Assembly (NCBI GenBank): GCA_900320085.1
Contig: ONRC01000013.1
Span: forward strand, 17,051-65,094
Direction of reading: 5' to 3'
Source: an uncultured Eubacteriales bacterium
GTDB taxonomy: Bacteria; Bacillota; Clostridia; Christensenellales; Aristaeellaceae
Length of the DNA stretch: 48,044 nt
The notes beneath the pieces were generated by a model. The model searched no databases, had not been told where the DNA came from, and was given only the letters and a program-made list of their open reading frames with translations. A program made the translations under genes and the position numbers. Positions within the stretch are counted from its first letter, which is position 1. Each line of letters starts with the position of its first letter. This document shows, piece by piece, positions 34,213-42,765 of this stretch.

Positions 34213-35303
34213 CCACCGATAAAGTGCTCATGAAAGGCAACGAAGCCTTCGCCGAAGCTGCCATCCGCGGCGGCGCTCGGATGTATTTCGGTTATCCCAT
34301 CACGCCCCAGAGCGAAGTGCCCGAATATATGAGCCGGGAGCTGCCCAAGCACGGTGGTTATTTCGTCCAGGCGGAAAGCGAGCTGGGCGCCATCAACATG
34401 GCCTACGGCGCGGGCGCAGCAGGCGGCACGGTGTTTATCTCCTCGTCCTCGCCCGGTATCGCCCTGATGCAGGAGGGCATGAGCTTCCTGTGCTCTGCTG
34501 AGGTTCCCCTGCTGGCGATGAACGTCAGCCGCGGCGGCCCCGGCATCGGCGGCATCCAGCCCGGTCAGGCGGACTATTACCAGGTCACCCGGGGCGGCGG
34601 CAACGGCGACTACCGCATTCCCGTCTTCGCCCCCAGCTCCATTCAGGAAGCCGTTGACCTGCTTTACGAAGGCACCGAGCTGGCCCAGCAGTGGCGCAAT
34701 CCCATCATGATTTTAGCCGACGGCATGATCGGCCAGATGATGGAGCCCGTACGCCTGCCGGAATTCAAGCCCGTTCCCAAGCCCAACGAGATCGCGGGCA
34801 TCCGCGACTGGGCCTGCACCGGCTACAGCGACCGGGGCGGAGATCAGAACCGCCGCGTGGTCAAGTCCCTGCGCATGAAGCCCGAGGATCTGGAAAAGCA
34901 CGTGGAAAAGCTGTTTGCGAAATACGCCCGGGCCGAAAAGGAACTGTGCCGCTACGAAACCGAAAACCTGCAAGGCGCGGAAGTGGTGCTGGTGGCCTTC
35001 GGCACCACGGCGCGTATCTGCCGCGAAGCCTGCGAAGTGCTGGCGGAGCAGGGCGTCAAGGCGGGCCTCATCCGGCCCATCAGCCTGTGGCCCTTTCCCA
35101 ACAGGGCGTTTGACGAAATCGACTTTAGCGCCACGAAAGTCGTCGTGTCCGTGGAGCTGTCCATGGGCCAGATGATCACCGACGTGCAGCTGGCGCTGAA
35201 CGGCCGTCTGCCCACGTTCCTGGCCCACCGCACCGGCGGCATGGTGCCCACCTCCCTGGAAGTGGCCGCGCGGGCCAAGGCTGTATTGGAGGGATTGAAA
35301 TGA
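34209..35303 (+). CDS. korA: 2-oxoacid:ferredoxin oxidoreductase, alpha subunit
   Basis: A 364-residue subunit with the pyrimidine-binding domain first (about 1-190: [79 protein letters not shown]). The C-terminal transketolase-like domain II (about 230-364) contains [15 protein letters not shown] and [12 protein letters not shown]. Together with korB it forms the TPP active site that interconverts 2-oxo acid plus CoA with acyl-CoA plus CO2 and reduced ferredoxin. Sequence alone does not separate 2-oxoglutarate from 2-oxoisovalerate specificity; the neighbouring synthetase favours a short branched or aryl acid. Confidence 0.94.
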   Translation: MTTDKVLMKGNEAFAEAAIRGGARMYFGYPITPQSEVPEYMSRELPKHGGYFVQAESELGAINMAYGAGAAGGTVFISSSSPGIALMQEGMSFLCSAEVPLLAMNVSRGGPGIGGIQPGQADYYQVTRGGGNGDYRIPVFAPSSIQEAVDLLYEGTELAQQWRNPIMILADGMIGQMMEPVRLPEFKPVPKPNEIAGIRDWACTGYSDRGGDQNRRVVKSLRMKPEDLEKHVEKLFAKYARAEKELCRYETENLQGAEVVLVAFGTTARICREACEVLAEQGVKAGLIRPISLWPFPNRAFDEIDFSATKVVVSVELSMGQMITDVQLALNGRLPTFLAHRTGGMVPTSLEVAARAKAVLEGLK

Positions 35304-36052
35304 AGCCCATTTTTGAATACACCAAGGGCATGACCGACGTGCCCACCCATTACTGTCCCGGCTGTACCCACGGCATCGCCCACCGCATCATCATGGAGGT
35401 GCTGGAGGAAATGGGTGAATTGGGCAACACTATCGGCGTGGCTCCCATCGGCTGCTCCGTTACCGCCCATGAATATATGAACGTGGATATGTGCGAGGCC
35501 GCCCATGGCCGTGCTCCCGCCGTTGCCAGCGGCATCCGCCGCGTGCATCCCGATAAGGTGGTTTTCACCTATCAGGGCGACGGCGACCTGGCCTCCATCG
35601 GCACCGGCGAAATCGTCCACGCCGCCGTGCGCGGGGAAAAGTTCTCCACCTTCTTTATCAACAACGGCATCTACGGCATGACCGGCGGCCAGATGGCCCC
35701 CACCACCCTGATCGGCCAGAAGAGCACCACCAGCCAGGACGGCCGCAGCAAGGAACTGAACGGCATGCCCGTCAAGATGAGCGAAATGCTGGCCTCCATC
35801 GACGGCGCGGCCTATGTGGAGCGCGTGGCGCTGGACAGCCCCGCCCACATCCGCCAGGCGAAAAAGGCCGTGCGCCGGGCCTTTGAGATTCAGAAAAAGG
35901 GCCTGGGCTTTACGCTGGTCGAGTTCCTCTCCACCTGCCCCACCAACTGGGGACTGCCCCCGGTGAAGGCCCTGGAATGGGTGCGCAACAACGTGATGGC
36001 GTATTATCCCCTGGGCGTGATCAAGGAGCCGAAGGAGGAGGAGCAGGCATGA
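35300..36052 (+). CDS. korB: 2-oxoacid:ferredoxin oxidoreductase, beta (TPP-binding) subunit
   Basis: A 250-residue TPP-binding subunit. HYCPGCTHGIAHRI near the start is the conserved motif around the beta-subunit cluster or TPP. GVAPIGCSV follows, then CEAAHGRAPAVASGI and the TPP motif GDGDLASIGTGEIVHA ending in NNGIYGMTGGQMAPTT. The ATG overlaps the korA stop (ATGA), and its own stop overlaps korC, so all four kor genes are translationally coupled. Confidence 0.94.
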   Translation: MKPIFEYTKGMTDVPTHYCPGCTHGIAHRIIMEVLEEMGELGNTIGVAPIGCSVTAHEYMNVDMCEAAHGRAPAVASGIRRVHPDKVVFTYQGDGDLASIGTGEIVHAAVRGEKFSTFFINNGIYGMTGGQMAPTTLIGQKSTTSQDGRSKELNGMPVKMSEMLASIDGAAYVERVALDSPAHIRQAKKAVRRAFEIQKKGLGFTLVEFLSTCPTNWGLPPVKALEWVRNNVMAYYPLGVIKEPKEEEQA

Positions 36053-36573
36053 GTACATACAAAATGTTTTTCGCCGGTTCCGGCGGCCAGGGCGTGCTGC
36101 TGATGGGCCAGATCATCACCTACGCCGCCATGCTGGAAGGCAAGGAAGCCACCTTCCTGCCCTCCTACGGCCCGGAAATGCGCGGCGGCACCGCCAACTG
36201 CACCGTGGTCGTGAGCGACAAGCCCGTGTCCTCCCCGCTGATTTACGAGGCGGACATTGCCGTGGTCATGAACCGCCCCTCCATGGACAAGTTTGAGCCC
36301 ATGGTCAAGGCCGGCGGCTTCATGTTCTATAACGAATCCATCATCGACCGCAAGCCCGAACGGGCCGATATTAAGTCCGTGGCGGTAGACCTGGCTGCCC
36401 GCTGCGCGGCACTTGGCAACGACAAGGTGGCCAACATGGTCATGCTGGGCGAGGTCGTGCGCGGCACCGGCGTGGTACAGGTGGACACCGTGTTCAAGGT
36501 GTTTGAAAAGGTGTTCTCCGGCCGCAAGGCTGCCCTGATCCCGCTGAACAAGCAGGCTTTCCTGGGCGAATAA
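36049..36573 (+). CDS. korC: 2-oxoacid:ferredoxin oxidoreductase, gamma subunit
   Basis: A 174-residue gamma subunit with the CoA-binding fold: FAGSGGQGVLLMGQIITYAA, SYGPEMRGGTANCTVVVS and NRPSMDKFEPMVKAGG are the family hallmarks. ATG 36049 overlaps the korB stop and has GAGGAGGAGCAGGC upstream. A strong terminator follows 14 bases later and closes the five-gene operon. Confidence 0.94.
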   Translation: MSTYKMFFAGSGGQGVLLMGQIITYAAMLEGKEATFLPSYGPEMRGGTANCTVVVSDKPVSSPLIYEADIAVVMNRPSMDKFEPMVKAGGFMFYNESIIDRKPERADIKSVAVDLAARCAALGNDKVANMVMLGEVVRGTGVVQVDTVFKVFEKVFSGRKAALIPLNKQAFLGE

Positions 36574-36586
36574 GCAAGCCTTTACC

Positions 36587-36620
36587 ATCCCCTGACATTT
36601 TCCGTCAGGGGATTTTTTTA
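36587..36620 (+). terminator. Terminator of the kor operon
   Basis: ATCCCCTGAC pairs exactly with GTCAGGGGAT across a 7-base loop, followed by seven T. Confidence 0.92.
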
Positions 36621-36649
36621 TTTACGAAAATGAATTGTTGTGATATGAT
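36621..36649 (+). promoter_or_regulatory. Promoter of the DUF5665-lspA-rluD operon
   Basis: TTTACG and TATGAT are separated by 17 bases, directly after the kor terminator. Confidence 0.6.
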
Positions 36650-36694
36650 GGAAAAACGGAAATGATAAGATCAAATCATTTCCGGAGGATAATC

Positions 36695-36961
36695 ATGCTG
36701 GACGAACGGATAGAACGGATCATTGACGCGGCGGAGCGGATGAAGCTGGCGGAATACGTGCGGTACCAGTCCGACCGGAAACGCCGCCTGTGGGACGCTT
36801 TCTTGGAAGGCGTGCTTCGGGGGCTTGGATTCATGGTGGGTTTTTCCATGCTGGGCGCGCTGGTGATTTATCTGCTGCAAAGCCTCGCCCTCCAGAATTT
36901 GCCCCTAATCGGGGATTATGTAGCCAAGGTCGTCATGCTGGTGGAAAGCAGGATACACTGA
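36695..36961 (+). CDS. DUF5665-like small membrane protein
   Basis: An 88-residue protein. The N-terminus is charged and helical (LDERIERIIDAAERMKLAEY). RRLWDAFLEGVLRGLGFMVG then enters one or two hydrophobic segments (about 46-65), ending PLIGDYVAKVVMLVESR. This is the pattern of DUF5665 proteins, whose role is unknown. ATG 36695 follows CCGGAGGA. It lies four bases before lspA, so the two are coupled. Confidence 0.75.
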   Translation: MLDERIERIIDAAERMKLAEYVRYQSDRKRRLWDAFLEGVLRGLGFMVGFSMLGALVIYLLQSLALQNLPLIGDYVAKVVMLVESRIH

Positions 36962-36965
36962 ACCC

Positions 36966-37424
36966 ATGAAAAGATTTTTTTTGCTCATTTTTCCAGGGCT
37001 CGCCGTGCTATTGGCCGACAGGCTGGTAAAGCATCTGACGGTTGATTCGGCAGGCCGCGTCCTGATTCCCGGCGTTCTGGCGCTGCATCCCACCCGGAAC
37101 ACGGGCATGGCGATGGGATTATTTCAGGATAATACCCTGCTGATCCTGATTGCTTCCATGGTTTTGATAGGCGTTTGCGTTTGGCTGCTGCGGGATGTGC
37201 GGCTGAATGGTCTGGCGCTGGCGGCCGTTTCCATGATGGCGGGCGGCGCGCTGGGCAACATGATCGACCGGGTGGCGCTGGGATCTGTGATCGACATGTT
37301 TGAACTGCTGTTCATGGATTTTTATATTTTCAATGTAGCGGATGTGGGTGTGGTGTGCGGCGCGGTTTTATGCGGCGTGAGCCTGCTGTTCCGCCCGCAG
37401 GATTGGAGCAAACGGAAAAAATGA
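36966..37424 (+). CDS. lspA: Lipoprotein signal peptidase (signal peptidase II)
   Basis: A 152-residue membrane aspartic protease that cleaves prolipoproteins before the lipidated cysteine. Four membrane helices are visible. HPTRNTGMAMG is the conserved Asn region. The catalytic aspartates are Asp110 in GSVIDMFE and Asp126 in FNVADVGV, and GNMIDR precedes them. It would process lipoproteins such as the one encoded at 22177. Its stop overlaps the downstream pseudouridine synthase ATG, the classic lspA-rluD arrangement of Firmicutes. Confidence 0.95.
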   Translation: MKRFFLLIFPGLAVLLADRLVKHLTVDSAGRVLIPGVLALHPTRNTGMAMGLFQDNTLLILIASMVLIGVCVWLLRDVRLNGLALAAVSMMAGGALGNMIDRVALGSVIDMFELLFMDFYIFNVADVGVVCGAVLCGVSLLFRPQDWSKRKK

Positions 37425-38290
37425 TTCGTGAATATACGGGCAATGGAGACAGGCTGGACGTTCTTTTGTCCGCCAATGGGGAACTGAGCCGCAGCCGCGC
37501 GGCGGCACTGATCAAGGATGGCTGCGTCAGGGTAGGGGAAAGGATCGAATTAAAGCCCTCACACAAAACCGAACCCGGCGTTTGCGTCATCGTCACTTTG
37601 CCGGAGATCAAGCCTGCCAAAGCGGAAGCCCAGGACATTCCGCTGGAGATTCTCTATCAGGATGAACACCTGGCGGTGGTGGTGAAGCCCTGCGGGATGG
37701 TGGTGCATCCGGCGGCGGGCAATGACGACGGAACCCTGGTGAACGCGCTGCTCTTCCATTTGGACAGCCTCAGCGGCATCGGCGGGGAAATGCGTCCCGG
37801 CATCGTGCACCGGCTGGACAAGGACACCAGCGGGCTAATGCTGGTGGCCAAGGACGACGTGACCCACGCCGCCCTGTCCCAGCAGTTATCAGACCGGCAA
37901 ATGGAAAAGCACTACCGGGCAATTGTGTTCGGCAGGATGAAGGAACCGGATGGCGTGATCGAAAAGCCCATTGGCCGCAGCAAGACCGACCGCAAGAAAA
38001 TGGCGGTGGATGAAAACGGCCGCTGGGCGAAAACGGAATGGAAGGTATTGAAAGAATATCCAGACCGTACCCTGCTGGACGTGCACATCATCACCGGCCG
38101 TACCCACCAGATCCGCGTCCACATGGCGTCCATCGGCCACCCGGTATTGGGCGATCCTTTGTATGGTCATAAGCGGATGCCTGACGCGCCGCGACTGATG
38201 CTTCACGCCTACTCTTTGGAATTTACCCATCCGGCGACAGGCGAAAGAATGCGGTTCACCGCGCCCTGCCCGTTCTGCGATGAACCATAA
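37421..38290 (+). CDS. rluD: RluA-family pseudouridine synthase (RluD-like)
   Basis: A 289-residue enzyme that converts uridines in rRNA to pseudouridine. The N-terminal S4 RNA-binding domain (about 10-65; RLDVLLSANGELSRSRAAAL) is followed by the catalytic domain. MRPGIVHRLDKDTSGLMLVA holds the catalytic Asp, with KHYRAIVFG and GRTHQIRVHMASIGHPVLGD as further motifs. The C-terminal FTAPCPF closes the fold. The start at 37421 overlaps the lspA stop. RluD is the usual assignment after lspA, though target positions are inferred. Confidence 0.9.
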   Translation: MIREYTGNGDRLDVLLSANGELSRSRAAALIKDGCVRVGERIELKPSHKTEPGVCVIVTLPEIKPAKAEAQDIPLEILYQDEHLAVVVKPCGMVVHPAAGNDDGTLVNALLFHLDSLSGIGGEMRPGIVHRLDKDTSGLMLVAKDDVTHAALSQQLSDRQMEKHYRAIVFGRMKEPDGVIEKPIGRSKTDRKKMAVDENGRWAKTEWKVLKEYPDRTLLDVHIITGRTHQIRVHMASIGHPVLGDPLYGHKRMPDAPRLMLHAYSLEFTHPATGERMRFTAPCPFCDEP

Positions 38291-38325
38291 AAATGGAGGA
38301 GACCGATACCGGCTCCTCCATTTTT
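38289..38325. terminator. Bidirectional terminator between rluD and the DUF1232 gene
   Basis: AAAAATGGAGGAG pairs exactly with CTCCTCCATTTTT across an 11-base loop, giving T tails in both directions for the two converging genes. Confidence 0.88.
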
Positions 38326-38344
38326 CTATTCTTTCAGCGTGGGA

Positions 38345-38725
38345 TTACCTTCTGCCTTCCCGCCAGGCTTTATAGGCTTTTACTTCGGGCTCCACAAATT
38401 TCAGCGCCAGCCCCACCACGGCGATATCATCCGCGCGGCCAACGAGGGGAATGTTGTCGGAAATAAGATCCTTGTCCTTGACCACATACAGGAACGCGCC
38501 CACCATAGTGGCCAGCACCTTGCCGGAAACGGCGTATTCCTTTTTGATCCAGCTTTTCACCATGGCGATCATGGTAGGCAGTTCGGACACAGAGTCGCCG
38601 ATCACGGGCACTTTTTGCAGGGTGTTTTCCAGGTTGACCAGCAGCTGATCCAGCCGGGAGGGATTGTTGATAAAGTCCTTGGCTTCCGTTGTCGCCTTAT
38701 TCAGGATTTCCGCAAAATCAGGCAT
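38345..38725 (-). CDS. DUF1232 (YkvA-like) protein
   Basis: A 126-residue protein. The DUF1232 core is at about 72-112: GAFLYVVKDKDLISDNIPLV followed by GRADDIAVVGLAL. This short motif region is seen in YkvA-type proteins of unknown function, often membrane-associated. The N-terminal part is helical with no clear signal. GAAAGGA lies 10 bases before ATG 38725. It begins only 18 bases after the hydrogenase operon terminator and no separate promoter is visible, so expression may rely on read-through. Confidence 0.85.
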   Translation of the reverse strand: MPDFAEILNKATTEAKDFINNPSRLDQLLVNLENTLQKVPVIGDSVSELPTMIAMVKSWIKKEYAVSGKVLATMVGAFLYVVKDKDLISDNIPLVGRADDIAVVGLALKFVEPEVKAYKAWREGRR

Positions 38726-38743
38726 GGTTTTTTCGTCCTTTCA

Positions 38744-38783
38744 TAAAAATGACCCCGGGAGAACGCAGGGCTCTCCCGGGGGT
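38744..38783 (-). terminator. Terminator of the hydrogenase operon
   Basis: On the minus strand, ACCCCCGGGAGA pairs with TCTCCCGGGGT across a 9-base loop, followed by CATTTTTATG. Confidence 0.82.
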
Positions 38784-38790
38784 TAAAGTA

Positions 38791-40539
38791 TTACTTGGTA
38801 TATTTTTCGCGCTTGATGTAGTGGGTATGCAGCAGCTGATGGGCCTTGTGGCCGTTGGGCTCGCCCAGGTAATCAGCGTACAACTTCTTGATTTCTTCGT
38901 TCTCGTGGCTCTTGCGCTTGGGCTTGCCCGCGTCTTCACCGTAGAGGGCCTTGGCACGGATCACGCGGGGATCGCAGCTCATCTTGTCCTGGCTGGACAC
39001 GATGGGCTGACCGCCGCCGGTGACGCAGCCGCCGGGGCAGGCCATCACTTCGATGAAGGTGTAGTTCTTTTCGCCGGAGCGCACCATATCCAGCAGCTTG
39101 GATGCAGCGCCGGTGGAATGGGCCACGGCCACGGACACGGGCAGGTCGCCCACCTGAACGGTGGCTTCCTTGATGCCTTCGATGCCGCGGACAGCGGTGA
39201 AGTTCACGTCTTCCAGGGTTTCACCGGTGATGGTTTCATAAGCGGTACGCAGGGCCGCTTCCATCACGCCGCCGGTGGCGCCGAAGATGACGGCCGCGCC
39301 GGTGGATTCGCCGCACAGAGGATCAAAGTCTTCGTCGGGCAGGTTCACAAAGTCGATGCCCGCTTCCTTGATCATCCGGGCCAGTTCACGGGTGGTGATG
39401 ACAGCATCCACATCCGGATAGCCGGTGCCGGCCAGTTCTTCACGGTCCGCCTCAAACTTCTTGGCGGTGCAAGGCATGACGGAGACCACGGCGATGTTCT
39501 TGGGGTCAATGCCAGCTTTTTCGGCGTAGTAGCTCTTGATGATCGCGCCCAGCATTTCGTGGGGGCTCTTGCAGGAAGAGAGGTTGGGGATAAAGTCCGG
39601 ATAATAGGTTTCGCAGAACTTGATCCAGCCGGGGGAGCAGGAGGTGATCATGGGCAGAACGCCGTTGTTCTTCACCCGGTTCACCAGCTCGGTGGCTTCC
39701 TCCATGATGGTCAGGTCAGCGCCGAAGTCGGTGTCGAACACCTTGTCAAAGCCCAAGCGGTGCAGGGCGGCAGCCAGCTTGCCGGTGACGGAGGTACCCA
39801 TGGGCAGACCGAATTCCTCGCCGAGCGCGGCGCGCACGGCGGGAGCGGGCTGCACCACCACGTGCTTGCTTTCGTCGGCGATCAGGTCCCACACCTTCTT
39901 GGTTTCGTCCTTTTCATACAGGGCGCCCACGGGGCAGGCGGTGATGCACTGGCCGCAGTTGATGCAGGGCATGTCGGCCAGCTTCAGGTTCCAGGGGGAC
40001 TCGATGGCGGTCACGAAGCCGCGGTTCACCGCGCCGATGACGCCCACGTTCTGCACCTTGGAGCACACGGCCACGCAGCGGCGGCACAGGATGCACTTGT
40101 TGTTGTCGCGCACGATGGAGGGGCTCACATCGTCGATGTCATAGTGGTTCTGCTTGCCGGCGTACTTGTCGCCGTTTTCCACGCCCAGCTCGCGGCAGAG
40201 CTTCTGCAGCTCGCAATTGGTGGAGCGGATGCAGGAGAGGCACTTTTGCTCGTGAGCGGACAGCACCAGCTCCAGCAGGTTCTTGCGGTACTGACGGATC
40301 TGGGGGGTGTTGGTTTTCACGTTCATGCCTTCGCTGACAGGCAGCACGCAGGCGGCCTGCAGGGCACGTCCGCCCGCGTTGACCACGCACATGCGGCAGG
40401 CGCCGATGGCGTTCACGTCCTTCAGATAGCACAGGGTGGGGATATTGATGCCCGCCTGCTTGGCAGCCTCCAGAACGGTCGTGCCGGCGGGGACAGAAAC
40501 CTTAACGTTATCAATGGTAAGGTTGACCATTTGTTCCAT
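38791..40539 (-). CDS. hydA: [FeFe] hydrogenase catalytic subunit HydA (multimeric, NADH-linked type)
   Basis: A 582-residue enzyme that produces or oxidises H2. In order: a [2Fe-2S] domain with C37, C48, C51 and C64; the His-Cys cluster (H96, C100, C103, C109); two [4Fe-4S] sites (C149/152/155/159 and C192/195/198/202); and the H-cluster domain. H-cluster motifs are TSCSPGW (299-305), MPCTAKKFE (355-363) and MACPGGCVTGGGQP (499-512). The first has Ser where TSCCPxW is more usual. The C-terminal helix after about 540 is basic. Gene order with HydB and HydC shows an electron-bifurcating or confurcating complex. AAGGAGG precedes ATG 40539. The maturases HydEFG are not in the window. Confidence 0.96.
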   Translation of the reverse strand: MEQMVNLTIDNVKVSVPAGTTVLEAAKQAGINIPTLCYLKDVNAIGACRMCVVNAGGRALQAACVLPVSEGMNVKTNTPQIRQYRKNLLELVLSAHEQKCLSCIRSTNCELQKLCRELGVENGDKYAGKQNHYDIDDVSPSIVRDNNKCILCRRCVAVCSKVQNVGVIGAVNRGFVTAIESPWNLKLADMPCINCGQCITACPVGALYEKDETKKVWDLIADESKHVVVQPAPAVRAALGEEFGLPMGTSVTGKLAAALHRLGFDKVFDTDFGADLTIMEEATELVNRVKNNGVLPMITSCSPGWIKFCETYYPDFIPNLSSCKSPHEMLGAIIKSYYAEKAGIDPKNIAVVSVMPCTAKKFEADREELAGTGYPDVDAVITTRELARMIKEAGIDFVNLPDEDFDPLCGESTGAAVIFGATGGVMEAALRTAYETITGETLEDVNFTAVRGIEGIKEATVQVGDLPVSVAVAHSTGAASKLLDMVRSGEKNYTFIEVMACPGGCVTGGGQPIVSSQDKMSCDPRVIRAKALYGEDAGKPKRKSHENEEIKKLYADYLGEPNGHKAHQLLHTHYIKREKYTK

Positions 40540-40561
40540 TGTTCTTTCCTCCTTGCACGAA

Positions 40562-42361
40562 TCACTGTTTGGAGATCGCGCCAAAGCGGCACTTCTCGAT
40601 GCACGCGCCGCACTTTAAGCATTTGCTGGTGTCGATCTTGTGGGCTTTCTTCACTTCGCCGCTGATCGCGCCGCCGGGGCACACGCGGGCGCAAGCGGTG
40701 CAGCCGCGGCACTTCTCGGGGTCGATCACGTAGCTCAGCAGCGCCTGGCAGTGATGCGCTGGGCACTTCTTTTCCCGGATATGGGCTTCATATTCATGAC
40801 GGAAGAATTTGATGGTGGACAGAACGGGGTTGGGCGCTGTCTGGCCCAGGCCGCACAGAGCGGTGGCCTTGATGGTGTTGGCCAGGTTTTCCAGCTTTTC
40901 GATGTCGCCTTCCTCGCCCTTGCCGTTCACGATGCGTTCCAGGATCTCCAGCATGCGCCGGGTGCCGATCCGGCAGGGAGCGCACTTGCCGCAGCTTTCG
41001 TCCACGGTGAAGTCCAGGAAGAAGCGGGCGATGTCCACCATGCAGTTGTCTTCGTCCATGACGATCATGCCGCCGGAGCCCATCATGGAGCCAGCGGCGA
41101 TCAGGTTGTCATAGTCCACGGGGGTGTCCAGCAGTTCCGCGGGCAGGCAGCCGCCGGAGGGGCCGCCAGTCTGCACGGCCTTAAATTTCTTGCCGTTGGG
41201 GATGCCGCCGCCGATATCGTAAATGATGGTGCGAAGCGGGGTGCCCATGGGCACTTCCACCAGGCCGGTGTTGTTGATCTTGCCGCCTAGGGCGAACACC
41301 TTGGTGCCCTTGCTCTTTTCGGTGCCCATGGAAGCGAACCAGTCCGCGCCGTTCAGGATGATCTGGGCCACGTTGGCGTAGGTTTCCACGTTGTTGAGCA
41401 TGGTGGGCTTGGCGAACAGGCCCTTCACCGCGGGGAACGGAGGACGGGGGGTGGGCTCGCCGCGCTTGCCTTCGATGGAGCGCATGAGGGCGGTTTCTTC
41501 GCCACACACGAACGCGCCGGCGCCCAGGCGGATCTTGATATCAAAATCGAAGCCGGTTTCAAAAATGTTCTTGCCCAGCAGGCCATATTCACGGGCCTGG
41601 CCGATGGCGATTTCCAAACGCTTCACAGCGATGGGATATTCGGCGCGGACGTAGATGTAGCCCTCGGAAGCGCCGATGGCATAGCCGGCGATGGCCATGG
41701 CTTCCAGCACGGCGTGGGGGTCGCCTTCCAGAACAGAACGGTCCATGAACGCGCCGGGGTCGCCCTCGTCAGCGTTGCAGGCCACGTACTTCTGGTCAGC
41801 CACGGAGGCCGCCGCAAATTTCCACTTGAGGCCGGTGGGGAAGCCGCCGCCGCCGCGTCCGCGCAGGCCGGACTTGAGGATCTCCTCAATGACCTGCTCG
41901 CGGGTCATGGTGGTCAGAGCCTTTTCCAGGGCCTTGTAGCCGTCGAAGGCCAGGTATTCGTCGATGTTTTCAGGGTCGATCACGCCGCAGTTGCGCAGGG
42001 CGATACGATGCTGATGCTTATAGAAGTTGATGTCCTGCAGGGACTTGTTGGCGTTCTGCTCGTGGGTGGCGTGGTCGCTGTACACCAGGTGCTGCACCTT
42101 GCGGCCCTTGAGCAGGTGTTCGGTGACGATCTCGTCCACGTCGTCCACCTTGACCCGGGAATAGAAGGTGCCTTCGGGGTACACGATGACCACGGGGCCC
42201 GCTTCGCACAGACCGAAGCAGCCGGTGCGGATGACCTTGACTTCCTTGTCCAGGCCGTTTTCCTTGATCTTCTCCTCGAAGCGCTGGATCAGCTGGGCAG
42301 AGCCGGAAGAGGTACAGCCGGTACCGCCGCAGCAGAGCACATGAGCGCGATAGATATCCAT
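40562..42361 (-). CDS. hydB: Hydrogenase NADH-binding flavoprotein subunit HydB (NuoF-like)
   Basis: A 599-residue subunit binding FMN and NADH. The N-terminal thioredoxin-like [2Fe-2S] domain has CCGGTGCTSSG and TGCFGLCEAGP. The NuoF core (about 150-520) has LRGRGGGGFPTGLKW (FMN/NADH loop), NADEGDPGAFMDR, GAGAYICGEETAL-like GAGAFVCGEETALMRSIEG, and the [4Fe-4S] motif ESCGKCAPCRIGTRR with a downstream Cys in LCGLGQ. The C-terminus adds two [4Fe-4S] motifs, CRGCTACARVCPGGA and CLKCGACIEKCRFGA. This layout is that of HydB in bifurcating hydrogenases. GGGAGGAG precedes the ATG. HydA follows after 22 bases. Confidence 0.95.
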   Translation of the reverse strand: MDIYRAHVLCCGGTGCTSSGSAQLIQRFEEKIKENGLDKEVKVIRTGCFGLCEAGPVVIVYPEGTFYSRVKVDDVDEIVTEHLLKGRKVQHLVYSDHATHEQNANKSLQDINFYKHQHRIALRNCGVIDPENIDEYLAFDGYKALEKALTTMTREQVIEEILKSGLRGRGGGGFPTGLKWKFAAASVADQKYVACNADEGDPGAFMDRSVLEGDPHAVLEAMAIAGYAIGASEGYIYVRAEYPIAVKRLEIAIGQAREYGLLGKNIFETGFDFDIKIRLGAGAFVCGEETALMRSIEGKRGEPTPRPPFPAVKGLFAKPTMLNNVETYANVAQIILNGADWFASMGTEKSKGTKVFALGGKINNTGLVEVPMGTPLRTIIYDIGGGIPNGKKFKAVQTGGPSGGCLPAELLDTPVDYDNLIAAGSMMGSGGMIVMDEDNCMVDIARFFLDFTVDESCGKCAPCRIGTRRMLEILERIVNGKGEEGDIEKLENLANTIKATALCGLGQTAPNPVLSTIKFFRHEYEAHIREKKCPAHHCQALLSYVIDPEKCRGCTACARVCPGGAISGEVKKAHKIDTSKCLKCGACIEKCRFGAISKQ

Positions 42362-42393
42362 GAATTTCTCCTCCCTGTTACAGCATCATATGC

Positions 42394-42765
42394 TTATTTT
42401 TCGGCGGCGCCGATGGTGTATTCCTCCACAGGACGGCCGTTGACGATGTGTTCCGCCACCACGCGGCCCACCTTTTCGGGGGTCATGTGCACGTAGGTGA
42501 CCTTTTCCTGGCCGGGCACGATCACGTCCACCATGGGCTCCAGGCGGCACATGCCGATGCAGCCGGTCTGGCTGACGGTGACATGCTGCAAGCCGCGCTT
42601 CTGGATCTCGTCCATGAAGGAAAGCATCACGGGCCGGGCGCCGGCGGCGATGCCGCAGGTGGCCATGCCGATCACGACACGAGTGGCTTCGCCTTCTTCT
42701 TTACGCAGGTTGATACGGTTCAGGGTCTTTTCCCGGATGGCCTGCAATTCAGCCAAAGATTTCAT
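42394..42765 (-). CDS. (2Fe-2S) ferredoxin-like hydrogenase-operon subunit
   Basis: A 123-residue protein with the thioredoxin-like [2Fe-2S] fold. The cluster ligands are C37 in GMATCGIAAGARP and C69 and C73 in QTGCIGMCRLEP; one usual ligand position may be altered, since only one Cys is seen at the first site. A helical N-terminal segment precedes it. Similar small ferredoxins lie between the ATPase and HydB genes of other multimeric hydrogenases. It may be an accessory electron carrier. ATG 42765 has TGGAGGTG upstream and overlaps the preceding gene stop. Confidence 0.85.
   Translation of the reverse strand: MKSLAELQAIREKTLNRINLRKEEGEATRVVIGMATCGIAAGARPVMLSFMDEIQKRGLQHVTVSQTGCIGMCRLEPMVDVIVPGQEKVTYVHMTPEKVGRVVAEHIVNGRPVEEYTIGAAEK

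Noticed and set aside
38689..40665. 658-residue open frame on the plus strand
   Set aside because: Antisense to hydA, with low-complexity Gly/Val/His/Ala composition and no recognisable domain; a shadow of high GC third positions.
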